In this document: one piece after another, positions 9,338 to 18,127 of the stretch
Numbering within the stretch: position 1 is the first letter of the stretch
Layout of the letters: each line of letters opens with the position of its first letter
Assembly: GCA_900317055.1 (NCBI GenBank)
Contig: ONFF01000012.1
Location: 18,377-82,376, forward strand
Origin: an uncultured Bacteroidales bacterium
GTDB lineage: Bacteria > Bacteroidota > Bacteroidia > Bacteroidales > F082
Length of the DNA stretch: 64,000 bases
Reading direction: 5' to 3'
Notes under the pieces: model-generated
Told to the model about the DNA's origin: nothing
Seen by the model: the letters and a program-made list of their open reading frames with translations, nothing else
Databases searched by the model: none
Program-made: the position numbers and the translations under genes

Positions 9338-10246
9338 ATGAAACGGTTTCTTTGGGCTATTGTTATAGGAGGTATTGCTTTTTTTGTGTTATGTGGAGCT
9401 GTGGAGTTCTACCAATCACGAGTTGACAACAATTATTCCTACAAGTATTGGTATATGGAAAACCATCGTCATGAAGTGGTAACTTTGCTTCTGGGAGACT
9501 CATATATAGAGAATGCCATTAACCCAGGTTTGATGGGAAAAGGAACATTTAATTTGGCCAGGTCTTCCCGCTGGATTTATTATGACGACAAATTGCTGGA
9601 AAAGTATATTGCTGACATGCCCAATTTAAAGCAGGTGATCTTGGGAATGGGCTATAAGCCCCCGTATTTTAAATCGTATCATTATCCTGAATCAGAAAGT
9701 AATGAGCCAGAAATGAATGAGCATGAAAAGTATATGTACGAGAAATTCATGCATATTCGATATGATGACAATTCAAACCATTGGTTAGGACTGTATAGAG
9801 GCTATATTGACCCCGGCACACTGATTGGCAATAATCTTTTATGTGATTCATTAGGCTATGAACGTGTCGATGGCCAGTCTGTTAATTGGCGATTGGAACA
9901 CAATGTAGATTCAAATGTGTTTCACCAAAAATATGCCAAAGAACAAGTAGCAGAATACACTGGCTATTTAAAAGACATGGCAAGATTGTGTCATCTTCAT
10001 AAGGTTCGTTTTATAGTCATCACCCCCCCCTGCCATGATTCATACATTGTTAATGTCAGGCAGGAAGGTCTTGACATAATACATGGAATAATCGAGAATG
10101 TCCGTTCTGAGTATCCCATAGAATATATTGATTATTTGCAAGATGAAGAATATCGTGCTGATTCAATTTATCGTAATTGTTCCCACCTGAATTCCATAGG
10201 TGCCGATATATTCGCTCTGCGTGTGAAAAAAGATTTTGGTTTATAA
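9338..10246 (+). CDS. SGNH-like partner protein 2 with altered catalytic Asp
   Basis: The 302-residue protein has an N-terminal membrane anchor (about 4-23), the SGNH block with GDS at 53-55 (LLLGDSYIEN) and a C-terminal block NCSHLNSIGA. The residue expected to be the catalytic Asp is Asn280, three before His283. The gene is AT-rich and contains a run of eight C at 10023-10030 that encodes part of TPPC; a slip there would break the frame. It lies between two MBOAT genes (12 bp after one, 1 bp before the next). A role in periplasmic acyl transfer or glycan binding is inferred by position and fold. Confidence 0.65.
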   Translation: MKRFLWAIVIGGIAFFVLCGAVEFYQSRVDNNYSYKYWYMENHRHEVVTLLLGDSYIENAINPGLMGKGTFNLARSSRWIYYDDKLLEKYIADMPNLKQVILGMGYKPPYFKSYHYPESESNEPEMNEHEKYMYEKFMHIRYDDNSNHWLGLYRGYIDPGTLIGNNLLCDSLGYERVDGQSVNWRLEHNVDSNVFHQKYAKEQVAEYTGYLKDMARLCHLHKVRFIVITPPCHDSYIVNVRQEGLDIIHGIIENVRSEYPIEYIDYLQDEEYRADSIYRNCSHLNSIGADIFALRVKKDFGL

Positions 10247-10247
10247 T

Positions 10248-11699
10248 ATGCGTTTCAATTCCATCCAATTTGCAATATTTCTGCCAATAGTCTTCCTGCT
10301 CTATTGGTTTGTGTTCGACCGCTTCATCAGCAAATCGAAGTGGCAGTTGCGCTTACAAAACGCCTTCATTGTTGTGGTCAGCTATATTTTTTATGGCTGG
10401 TGGGACTGGCGATTCTTGCTACTCATTGCCTTCACCTCGTTTTGTTCATGGGGTAGCGGGTTGCTCATAGGAAAAGCAAAAACCAAGAAAAAGGCCAAGA
10501 CATGGATGTGGCTGAACATCGTCCTCAACCTGGGCATATTGGCTCTTTTCAAATACTACGACTTCTTTGCTACAGAGTTCGCCGAACTATTCAACCTCTC
10601 CACAGATGGTTTATTATTAAGGATCATCCTCCCAGTAGGTATTTCGTTCTACACCTTCCAAGCCTTGAGTTATTCAATAGACATTAATAATGGCAAGATT
10701 GAGCCGACCAAGGACATTGTAGCCTTCTTTGCGTTTATATCGTTCTTTCCTCAATTGGTGGCTGGCCCCATCGAAAGGGCGACAAACTTGTTGCCGCAAT
10801 TCCTAAAGAAGCGCAAGTTCGACTACGACACCGCCATTGACGGCACGAGGCAAATACTTTGGGGTCTGTTCAAAAAAATTGTGGTGGCCGACAACTGCGC
10901 GACATTTGTCGATCAGGTGTTTTCTACTTACCCGGAACAAAGTGGAAGCACCCTGTTTCTTGCCGCTGTCTTATTCTCTTTCCAGATTTACGGTGACTTC
11001 TCGGGCTATTCCGACATCGCCATAGGTACAGCAAAACTGTTCGGAATCAAGTTGATGCGAAATTTCAATGTCCCATACTTCAGCCGTGACATCGCTGAGT
11101 TTTGGCGCAGATGGCATATCAGTCTGACGACCTGGTTTCGCGACTATGTCTACTTCCCCATGGGTGGTAGCCGCGTCTCAAAGGCCAAAATCGTAAGAAA
11201 CACCTTCGTCATCTTCCTTGTGAGCGGATTTTGGCATGGTGCCAACTGGACCTATATCGCATGGGGAGCATATCATGCCATCCTTTTCCTACCATTGATA
11301 CTCTTAGGGAAGAATCGAAAGTACCGTAACATCGTGGCGGAGGACCGTTTCCTGCCTACCATTAAAGAATGCTTTCAGATGATGCTGACCTTCTTACTCG
11401 TCGTATTAGGCCGTGTTCTTTCCCGATCTAGAAGCATCGGTCAGGCTTGGGAGTATTTTTGCGGGATGTGCAATGAGAGTCTTTTCACCAAGCCTTTTTT
11501 GTATGCTGGCACGAAAAGGACAATGCTGCTAATCGCAGTGATGCTTATTATTGAGTGGATTACAAGGCGAAAAGAGCATGCCTTACAATATGGCCCTAAA
11601 ATTCCATCTTGGTTGGCTTGGATTTTTAGTGCGGCGATAGTATTGATTATTTTAGAGTACGGTGGCAATAGCCAGTCATTCATATATTTCCAGTTCTAA
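10248..11699 (+). CDS. MBOAT family O-acyltransferase 3
   Basis: The ATG at 10248 is chosen because MRFNSIQFAIF then lines up with the starts of its two paralogues; an in-frame TTG at 10236 lies inside the previous gene. The 483-residue protein keeps RRWHISLTTW, FWHGANW and GAYH. One segment is odd: where MBOAT 2 and 4 have GWIIFRAE just before SIGQ/TIGQ, this copy has GRVLSRSR (around 11408-11431), placing charged residues in what is otherwise a membrane helix. It may be a diverged or weakened enzyme. The partner gene follows 2 bp after the stop. Confidence 0.88.
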   Translation: MRFNSIQFAIFLPIVFLLYWFVFDRFISKSKWQLRLQNAFIVVVSYIFYGWWDWRFLLLIAFTSFCSWGSGLLIGKAKTKKKAKTWMWLNIVLNLGILALFKYYDFFATEFAELFNLSTDGLLLRIILPVGISFYTFQALSYSIDINNGKIEPTKDIVAFFAFISFFPQLVAGPIERATNLLPQFLKKRKFDYDTAIDGTRQILWGLFKKIVVADNCATFVDQVFSTYPEQSGSTLFLAAVLFSFQIYGDFSGYSDIAIGTAKLFGIKLMRNFNVPYFSRDIAEFWRRWHISLTTWFRDYVYFPMGGSRVSKAKIVRNTFVIFLVSGFWHGANWTYIAWGAYHAILFLPLILLGKNRKYRNIVAEDRFLPTIKECFQMMLTFLLVVLGRVLSRSRSIGQAWEYFCGMCNESLFTKPFLYAGTKRTMLLIAVMLIIEWITRRKEHALQYGPKIPSWLAWIFSAAIVLIILEYGGNSQSFIYFQF

Positions 11700-11701
11700 C
11701 G

Positions 11702-12706
11702 ATGAAAAGGTATTTAATCAAAATATTACTCTTTATTGGTCTTCCAATACTTGTTTTGTTGGCTGTGTATTACATTACCGATCCGTTTAAGACATTGCGT
11801 CCCTTTAGTTTACAATACTTTGATGACACCAATCGGGACTATCTTTCAACGGAATTGTTTTTGCGGAACGATTCGGTGTATCACTACAATTCTTTCATTT
11901 TTGGAAGCTCCAGATGCTGTGGCTTCAATACATACCATTGGAAACATTACCTTCCGGAGGGGTCTAGGCAGTTTATGTTTCAAGCCTGGGGAGAAACCTT
12001 AACGGGCATTGAGCAGAAAATCGATTACATAGACCATAATGGAAATGAAATCAAAAATGCATTAGTGTTGTTCGACATTCCTGGCACTTTTGCAAAAGAG
12101 CAATTACCGAAATCCGTTGTGAAAATAAAGGATTATAAGTTTTCAGGACAATCAAAACTAGCCTATCACTCTAATCTGTTTTACCAATTTTCCCAAAAAC
12201 CATCTAAATGGATTTCTTCTGTAATACAGTTCAGTAGCCATACGACGAAAGAGTTCCCTGTTGATTCTGTCAGTAATGATTGGGGAACAAAAATGAAAAA
12301 TATTGACATAAGCCGTCAACCTAAAAAAGATAGTCTGTCAAATTGCACTGCCAAATCCAAAACTATTTTTCTGAAACAGATTGAACATAAAACAGACGAT
12401 GACATACTAGAAAGCGAGCCTTTGATAAACGAAGAGTTTTATAAGCAATTGACTCATATCAAAGATGTTTTCGACAAACATCATACTGATTATAGAATTG
12501 TGATTTCACCTGCTTATTGTTATACACATCCTACGATAAATGCTGATGATTTGACAATTCTTCAGGAAATATTTGGGAAAGACAAGGTGTTTAATTATTC
12601 GGGAAAGAATGATATGACAACAGATTGCTATAGCTATTCAGATCCCAATCACTTTGGATTAAGCGTGGGATGGCATATCATTGAAGATATTTATAACAAA
12701 CAATAA
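11702..12706 (+). CDS. SGNH-like partner protein 3
   Basis: The 334-residue protein starts 2 bp after MBOAT 3. It has an N-terminal membrane anchor (about 4-25), then FIFGSSRCCGF with the putative nucleophile Ser70, and ends with SDPNHFG holding Asp314 and His317, so the Ser/Asp/His set appears complete. The middle part shares no clear similarity with the other three partners. It is AT-rich. By analogy with DltD, AlgX/AlgJ and PatB it should act in the periplasm on the same glycan as MBOAT 3. The substrate cannot be told from sequence. Confidence 0.65.
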   Translation: MKRYLIKILLFIGLPILVLLAVYYITDPFKTLRPFSLQYFDDTNRDYLSTELFLRNDSVYHYNSFIFGSSRCCGFNTYHWKHYLPEGSRQFMFQAWGETLTGIEQKIDYIDHNGNEIKNALVLFDIPGTFAKEQLPKSVVKIKDYKFSGQSKLAYHSNLFYQFSQKPSKWISSVIQFSSHTTKEFPVDSVSNDWGTKMKNIDISRQPKKDSLSNCTAKSKTIFLKQIEHKTDDDILESEPLINEEFYKQLTHIKDVFDKHHTDYRIVISPAYCYTHPTINADDLTILQEIFGKDKVFNYSGKNDMTTDCYSYSDPNHFGLSVGWHIIEDIYNKQ

Positions 12707-12729
12707 CACAAAAACATCATTAGGCCTGT

Positions 12730-14178
12730 ATGCTCTTCAACTCCCTCCAATTCGCGATATTTCTGCCGATAGTCTTCCTGCTCTATTGGTTCGTTTTCGA
12801 CCGCTTCATCAGCAAGTCGAAGTGGCAGTTGCGATTGCAAAACGCCTTCGTCGTGGTGGCAAGTTATGTGTTCTACGGTTGGTGGGACTGGCGTTTTTTG
12901 CTGTTGATTGCTTTTACCTCTTTCTGCTCGTGGGGCAGCGGAATACTCATCGGGAAGGCCGAATCGAAGAAAAAAGCCAAAACCTGGATGTGGATAAACA
13001 TTGTGCTCAACCTTGGCATTCTGGCTCTTTTCAAGTACTACGACTTCTTCGTCTCAGAGTTTGCCGAGCTGTTCCATATCTCTACTGATGGCTTGTTGCT
13101 GAAAGTGATACTCCCAGTAGGCATCTCCTTCTACACCTTTCAAGCCTTATCCTACTCAATTGATGTCTATCGGGGCAAGATTGAACCGACAAAGGACATC
13201 GTGGCTTTCTTCGCATTCATTTCGTTCTTCCCTCAACTGGTGGCCGGCCCTATCGAGCGCGCGACGAACCTCTTGCCGCAATTCCTGAAAAAGCGCGAAT
13301 TCAATTACGACAACGCTGTTGACGGAATGCGACAGATACTTTGGGGCCTGTTCAAGAAGATTGTGGTGGCCGACAACTGCGCGGTGTATGTCGACCAGGT
13401 GTTCTCGACCTATACGGGGCAAAGTGGAAGCACTTTGCTCCTTGCAGCCATATTCTTCACTTTCCAGATTTACGGTGATTTCTCAGGCTATAGTGACATC
13501 GCAATAGGAACGGCAAAGCTGTTCGGTATCAAGCTTATGCGTAACTTCAATGTGCCGTATTTCAGCCGAGACATCGCAGAGTTTTGGCGCAGGTGGCACA
13601 TCTCGCTCACGACATGGTTCCGCGACTATGTCTACATCCCTTTGGGCGGAAGCCGTGTATCAAAGGCGAAGGTTGTCAGGAACACATTCATCATCTTCCT
13701 TGTGAGCGGCTTCTGGCATGGTGCCAATTGGACCTTCATCGCTTGGGGAGCATATCATGCCATCCTTTTCTTGCCGTTGATTTTGACTGGCAAGAACCGC
13801 AAATACACGAACCAAGTGGCTGAAGGAAGATGGCTGCCTTCGCTCAAAGAGGTTGGGCAAATGCTTCTGACTTTCTTCTTGGCGGTGATAGGGTGGATCA
13901 TCTTCAGGGCAGAAACTATTGGACAGACTTGGGAGTATATCTGCGGAATTTGTAATCGTAGTCTATTCACTATTCCGGCAGCGAAAGGTTTTTCCGCATT
14001 GGGGTTAAACATCCTTCTATTGATTATTGTGGAATGGATTCAGCGCGACAAGTCGTTTATTTTGGATTTGTCCTCAATCAAAAAAGGCTATTTGAGGTGG
14101 ACGGCTTATCTCGCCTTGTTGTTTGTCTTGTTTGCCTTTGGAGGTCATGCTACCAATTTCATTTATTTCCAATTCTGA
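12730..14178 (+). CDS. MBOAT family O-acyltransferase 4
   Basis: The 482-residue membrane protein is closest to MBOAT 2 over the first about 400 residues, including RRWHISLTTWFRDY, FWHGANW and GAYH, and diverges from it only in the last about 90 residues before FIYFQF. It starts 23 bp after the previous gene and is followed 3 bp after its stop by its own SGNH-like partner. The very high similarity of the cores and the abrupt loss of similarity near the 3' ends point to duplication or gene conversion of the core with exchange of the tail plus partner gene. Confidence 0.9.
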   Translation: MLFNSLQFAIFLPIVFLLYWFVFDRFISKSKWQLRLQNAFVVVASYVFYGWWDWRFLLLIAFTSFCSWGSGILIGKAESKKKAKTWMWINIVLNLGILALFKYYDFFVSEFAELFHISTDGLLLKVILPVGISFYTFQALSYSIDVYRGKIEPTKDIVAFFAFISFFPQLVAGPIERATNLLPQFLKKREFNYDNAVDGMRQILWGLFKKIVVADNCAVYVDQVFSTYTGQSGSTLLLAAIFFTFQIYGDFSGYSDIAIGTAKLFGIKLMRNFNVPYFSRDIAEFWRRWHISLTTWFRDYVYIPLGGSRVSKAKVVRNTFIIFLVSGFWHGANWTFIAWGAYHAILFLPLILTGKNRKYTNQVAEGRWLPSLKEVGQMLLTFFLAVIGWIIFRAETIGQTWEYICGICNRSLFTIPAAKGFSALGLNILLLIIVEWIQRDKSFILDLSSIKKGYLRWTAYLALLFVLFAFGGHATNFIYFQF

Positions 14179-14181
14179 GTT

Positions 14182-15135
14182 ATGCGTAAGTTCATTATTA
14201 AGTCTTTGTGTCTCGGATTGTTAGTTTTATCTTTTGCGATTGCATTAGACTATATGATAAGCATGGGACTTCGTCGGACTGATTGTTATAGGTATCAGGT
14301 ATTTAATGATATTTTCAAAGACAATTTGGACTATGATATGCTCTTTATGGGTAATTCGAGAAGCTTTATGCATTTCAACCCACGGATTATCGATTCCATT
14401 TGTCATGTTAATTCATACAATTTGGGATTGGGAGGCTATGCCATTAAAACACAAATATCTGAATATCATTGCTATAAAGCGCATAATGGAACTCCAAAAA
14501 CAATCGTTCAACAAGTTGATTTTATGACTCTGAACATGGAAGAAGACATCAGACACCAACACGATTCTGAACGCTTTTTCCCGACTGTTTATGATAAGAC
14601 CATGCGCGGAGAATTGAAACAACTTGGTTACGGCTTTTGGGAATTGTACTGCCCGTTGTATAGGTACAATGGTTATCAAAAAGTAATCAAAGACGGTCTA
14701 TTAGAGTATTTGGGAATAAAGCATTATGTTGAAAAGCCTGCATATAAAGGCTATAGACCAAAAAAAGGATTATGGAATGGGAAAAACGTGGCTTCGATGG
14801 ATTCAATTAACTCATTGATGAATGAAAAGGCGATCGCTTTGTTTGAAGGATACCTTGACGAGTGCAAAAATGATGGTGTATATGTGTTGCTGGTCAACTC
14901 CCCAGTTTATTCACAAACCACAAAAAAAGTGAAAGATTTGGATAAGCTAAACCACTATTTTGATAGCATTGCCCAAAAATATGGATTTAAGTATTTGAAT
15001 TATACCGAAAACTACCCTTTGTGTGACGACACTTTGAATTTTTGCGTTTCGGTTCACATGAATTCAGTGGCAGCAGATAGGTTTTCAACAGATTTTGCGA
15101 ACGATCTCATTTCTCTTGGTTTAATATCCAAGTAA
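14182..15135 (+). CDS. SGNH-like partner protein 4 with altered catalytic Asp
   Basis: The 317-residue protein has a membrane anchor (about 5-24), an SGNH block with FMGNSRSF (Ser59) and LGLGGY behind it, and a C-terminal block ending CVSVHMNS. His292 is in place but the residue three before it is Val289 rather than Asp, so the usual triad looks incomplete. It starts 3 bp after MBOAT 4 and ends the surface-acylation locus; no clear terminator hairpin follows. Sequence is AT-rich, in contrast to the mce gene downstream. Function is inferred from the MBOAT pairing. Confidence 0.62.
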   Translation: MRKFIIKSLCLGLLVLSFAIALDYMISMGLRRTDCYRYQVFNDIFKDNLDYDMLFMGNSRSFMHFNPRIIDSICHVNSYNLGLGGYAIKTQISEYHCYKAHNGTPKTIVQQVDFMTLNMEEDIRHQHDSERFFPTVYDKTMRGELKQLGYGFWELYCPLYRYNGYQKVIKDGLLEYLGIKHYVEKPAYKGYRPKKGLWNGKNVASMDSINSLMNEKAIALFEGYLDECKNDGVYVLLVNSPVYSQTTKKVKDLDKLNHYFDSIAQKYGFKYLNYTENYPLCDDTLNFCVSVHMNSVAADRFSTDFANDLISLGLISK

Positions 15136-15205
15136 GTTTAATAGTAGTCTCGTTTCGCTGCTTTATTGACGACAAAAATTAATTAGGTCGAGGCCAAACA
15201 TTTCC

Positions 15206-15237
15206 TTTGAAATCCCCAAAAAAATGTCATACCTTTG
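15206..15237 (+). promoter_or_regulatory. Promoter of the mce-mmd operon
   Basis: TTTG at 15206-15209 and TACCTTTG at 15230-15237 are 20 bp apart, a full match to the Bacteroidota consensus. The mce start codon at 15288 is 50 bp downstream. No other strong match precedes the following four genes, whose spacers are 4-18 bp. Confidence 0.7.
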
Positions 15238-15287
15238 CACCGATTTAATAAATACGTATTTTTTAACAATAAATTATTCGAATAATT

Positions 15288-15704
15288 ATGCAACCTTCTC
15301 ACATTGAACACATTGGAATCGCCGTCACAAGCTTGGACGAGTCCATTCCTTTCTTTGAAACGCTGCTTGGCACCAAGTGCTATGCCATCGAAGAAGTCGC
15401 CGACCAGAAAGTGAAGACCGCTTTCTTGCGCTGCGGCCAAACCAAAATCGAGCTTTTGGAGCCCACCAGCCCCGAAAGCACCATCGCTAAGTTCATCGAG
15501 AACAACAACGGTCGTGGTGGTATGCACCACATCGCTTTCGCCGTGGAGAACATCGAAGGTCACCTCGAAGAGGCCAAGGAACTGGGCATCCGCCTCATCG
15601 ACCAAGCCCCGCGCGGCGGTGCCGAAGGCCTGAGCATCGCCTTCCTGCACCCGAAATCGACCTTTGGCGTGCTGACCGAACTGTGTGAAAACAAGAACAA
15701 ATAA
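15288..15704 (+). CDS. mce: Methylmalonyl-CoA epimerase
   Basis: The 138-residue VOC-fold protein matches methylmalonyl-CoA epimerase in length and in its metal-binding blocks: HIEHIGIAV at the start, a second metal histidine in MHHIAFAV, and FLHPK near the end. It interconverts the (R)- and (S)-methylmalonyl-CoA epimers so that the mutase product can be used by the decarboxylase. It is the first gene of a five-gene operon with the decarboxylase subunits, 14 bp before mmdA, which confirms the pathway assignment. Confidence 0.95.
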   Translation: MQPSHIEHIGIAVTSLDESIPFFETLLGTKCYAIEEVADQKVKTAFLRCGQTKIELLEPTSPESTIAKFIENNNGRGGMHHIAFAVENIEGHLEEAKELGIRLIDQAPRGGAEGLSIAFLHPKSTFGVLTELCENKNK

Positions 15705-15718
15705 AAACACATATAACC

Positions 15719-17278
15719 ATGTTAATTGAACAGAAAATCCAGGAATTGTTGGAGAAGCGCAACGAGGCCCGTCTCGGCGGTGGCCAGAAGCGCATCGACT
15801 CCCAACATGCCAAAGGTAAGATGACGGCACGCGAGCGTATCGCCATCCTGCTCGACGAAGGCAGCTTCGAAGAGACTGACATGTTCGTGACCCATCGCAC
15901 CGTCGATTTCGGTCTCGACAAGCAACAGTACCTCGGCGACGGCGTCGTCACCGGTCACGGCACCATCGACGGCCGCGTCGTCTACGTCTACGCTCAAGAC
16001 TTCACCGTGTTTGGTGGTGCCTTGAGTGAGACCATGTCCCTCAAGATCTGCAAGGTGATGGACCAAGCCATGAAAGTTGGCGCTCCCGTCATCGGTATCT
16101 GCGACTCGGGCGGTGCCCGTATTCAGGAAGGTTCCCGCTCCCTCGCCGGCTACGCCGAGATCTTCCAGCGTAACATCAACGCTTCGGGTGTAATCCCGCA
16201 GATTTCGGCCATCTTCGGCCCCTGCGCCGGCGGTGCCGTGTATTCTCCCGCACTCACTGACTTCATCATCATGACCAATGTGGGCAGCTACATGTTCCTC
16301 ACTGGCCCGAAAGTCGTGAAGACCGTCATCGGCGAGGATGTCTCAACAGACGACCTCGGTGGTGCCCGCATCCACAGCCAGAAGTCGGGCGTGGCCCACT
16401 TCGCTGCCGAGACCGAGGAGGAAGGTCTTGCCATCATCCGCCGACTCATCTCCTTCATCCCGCAGAACAACATGGAGAATGCTCCGCTCGTGGAATGCAA
16501 CGACCCCATCGACCGCATGGAGGATGCCCTCAACCAAATCATCCCCGACAACCCGAACAAGCCTTACAACGTCGGCGACATCATCAACGCCATCGTCGAC
16601 AACGGCGACTTCCTCGAGATCCACAAGAACTACGCCAAGAACATCATCGTCGGCTTCGCCCGCTTCGATGGCATGTCGGTCGGTATCGTGGCCAACAACC
16701 CGGCTTTCTTCGCTGGTGTGTTGGACTGCGATGCTTCGCGTAAGGGCGCCCGTTTCGTCCGTTTCTGCGACGCCTTCAACATCCCGATCGTGACCTTGGT
16801 CGATGTCCCCGGCTTCCTGCCTGGCACTGGCCAAGAATACAACGGTATCATCGTCCACGGCGCCAAGTTGCTCTATGCCTACGGTGAGTCCACCGTGCCG
16901 AAGGTCACCGTCACACTGCGTAAGTCCTATGGCGGTTCTCACCTCGTAATGGGCTGTAAGCAGCTGCGCAACGACGTCAACTACGCTTGGCCGACCGCCG
17001 AGATCGCCGTGATGGGTGCCAGCGGTGCCGTTGAGGTGCTCGATGGCAAGAAGATTGCCGAAATCGAGAATCCCGAAGAGCGCGCTGAGTTCGTTGCCAA
17101 GAAGGTGGATGAATATACCAAGAAGTTCGCCAACCCGTACGAGGCTGCCAAGTTCGGTTACATCGACGATGTGATCGAGCCGCGCAACACCCGTTTCCGT
17201 GTCATCCGTGCCCTGCGCACACTTGAGACGAAACGCCTCGCCAACCCCGAGAAGAAGCATTCGAACATCCCGCTGTAA
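15719..17278 (+). CDS. mmdA: Methylmalonyl-CoA decarboxylase alpha subunit (carboxyltransferase)
   Basis: The 519-residue protein is a biotin-dependent carboxyltransferase of the propionyl-CoA carboxylase beta type. The acyl-CoA and biotin oxyanion-hole glycines show as [10 protein letters not shown] and [12 protein letters not shown], and the C-terminal half has [13 protein letters not shown]. With BCCP, beta and delta subunits next to it the enzyme is the Na+-pumping methylmalonyl-CoA decarboxylase, which moves CO2 from methylmalonyl-CoA to biotin in the last energy-saving step to propionate. It could also act as part of a propionyl-CoA carboxylase, but no biotin carboxylase gene is present here. 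Confidence 0.95.
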   Translation: MLIEQKIQELLEKRNEARLGGGQKRIDSQHAKGKMTARERIAILLDEGSFEETDMFVTHRTVDFGLDKQQYLGDGVVTGHGTIDGRVVYVYAQDFTVFGGALSETMSLKICKVMDQAMKVGAPVIGICDSGGARIQEGSRSLAGYAEIFQRNINASGVIPQISAIFGPCAGGAVYSPALTDFIIMTNVGSYMFLTGPKVVKTVIGEDVSTDDLGGARIHSQKSGVAHFAAETEEEGLAIIRRLISFIPQNNMENAPLVECNDPIDRMEDALNQIIPDNPNKPYNVGDIINAIVDNGDFLEIHKNYAKNIIVGFARFDGMSVGIVANNPAFFAGVLDCDASRKGARFVRFCDAFNIPIVTLVDVPGFLPGTGQEYNGIIVHGAKLLYAYGESTVPKVTVTLRKSYGGSHLVMGCKQLRNDVNYAWPTAEIAVMGASGAVEVLDGKKIAEIENPEERAEFVAKKVDEYTKKFANPYEAAKFGYIDDVIEPRNTRFRVIRALRTLETKRLANPEKKHSNIPL

Positions 17279-17296
17279 CCGTAAATCCTTGAAACG

Positions 17297-17671
17297 ATGA
17301 ACCTGTTACAAATATCATTACTGTTGGCTCACGAAGATTGGGTCTACACCAAAGGTTGGATTGTCACCATCGCTGGTTTCCTCATCGTCATCATCGCCCT
17401 CTTCGTCCTTTCGACCATCTTCCGTGGCGTGGCTGCCTATTTCAAGAAGCAGGATGCCAAAAAGAACGAGGTGAAGGAGATTAAGCCTGTGACGGTGAAG
17501 CCCACTAAAGTGGCTGAAGGCGAGATTCCTGCCGAGGTGCAAGCCGCCATAGGTATGGCCCTGTACCTCTCGACCAACCTTCACGATAAAGAGAGCAATG
17601 TAATCACCATCGAAAGAAGAGTGACTTCTTGGAACGACAAAAATTACGGAGTTAGACACTGGAAACGTTAA
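17297..17671 (+). CDS. mmdD: Methylmalonyl-CoA decarboxylase delta subunit (OadG family)
   Basis: The 124-residue protein has one N-terminal membrane helix (about residues 17-40) and a charged, Lys/Glu-rich cytoplasmic tail, the layout of OadG/MmdD small subunits that hold the alpha and beta subunits together. Primary sequence in this family is poorly conserved, so the call rests on size, topology and its place between mmdA and the biotin carrier gene. The C-terminal stretch from about residue 85 (ALYLSTNLHDKES) resembles that of other Bacteroidales OadG-like proteins. Confidence 0.82.
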   Translation: MNLLQISLLLAHEDWVYTKGWIVTIAGFLIVIIALFVLSTIFRGVAAYFKKQDAKKNEVKEIKPVTVKPTKVAEGEIPAEVQAAIGMALYLSTNLHDKESNVITIERRVTSWNDKNYGVRHWKR

Positions 17672-17682
17672 ATTGAACAATC

Positions 17683-18123
17683 ATGAAAAAATTCAAATTC
17701 ACCATTAGTGGTAAACCATACGAAGTAGAAGTCCAGAACATTGAGGGCAACATCGCCACAGTCAATGTGAATGGCACTGATTATCAAGTGGAGATGGAAG
17801 AGCAAGCCGCTCCGGTGATCGCTCCTGTGGCCCGTCCGGCCGCCAAGCCCGCCGCCAGCGCTCCTGCCCAGAGTGCCGCTCCGAAACCGGCCGCTGCCGC
17901 AGGTGGTGCCGGCTACAAGATGGCCGCTCCGCTTCCTGGAACCATCATGCAGATCTTCGTCAAGCAAGGCGACGCCGTGAAGAAGGGCGACAAGTTGCTC
18001 ATGTACGAAGCCATGAAGATGGAAAACAACCTGCTGGCTGAGGCTGACGGTACCATCACCGCCATCAACTGCCGTCAGGGCGACAACGTGCTTCAAGGTG
18101 ATACTTTAATCGTAATCGGATAA
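17683..18123 (+). CDS. mmdC: Biotin carboxyl carrier subunit (gamma)
   Basis: The 146-residue protein ends in a biotinyl domain with the biotin motif EAMKMEN (biotin on the Lys). An Ala/Pro-rich flexible linker (about residues 48-80) separates it from the N-terminal part. The linker is typical of sodium-pump decarboxylase carriers and lets the biotin arm move between the carboxyltransferase and the membrane beta subunit. It is 4 bp before the beta subunit gene. Confidence 0.95.
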   Translation: MKKFKFTISGKPYEVEVQNIEGNIATVNVNGTDYQVEMEEQAAPVIAPVARPAAKPAASAPAQSAAPKPAAAAGGAGYKMAAPLPGTIMQIFVKQGDAVKKGDKLLMYEAMKMENNLLAEADGTITAINCRQGDNVLQGDTLIVIG

Positions 18124-18127
18124 GGTC

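Noticed and set aside
10236-10247. TTG start for MBOAT 3 inside the preceding gene
   Set aside because: The ATG at 10248 aligns with the starts of both paralogues and leaves a 1-bp gap after the upstream stop.
7853-14178. Possible assembly artefact creating repeated MBOAT genes
   Set aside because: The copies differ at many codons along the core and have unique tails and partner genes, so they are real paralogues and not a collapsed or repeated contig piece.
16343-17260. 305-codon open frame antisense to mmdA
   Set aside because: mmdA is certain from its motifs; the antisense product is an Asp/Val/His-rich shadow without a recognisable fold.
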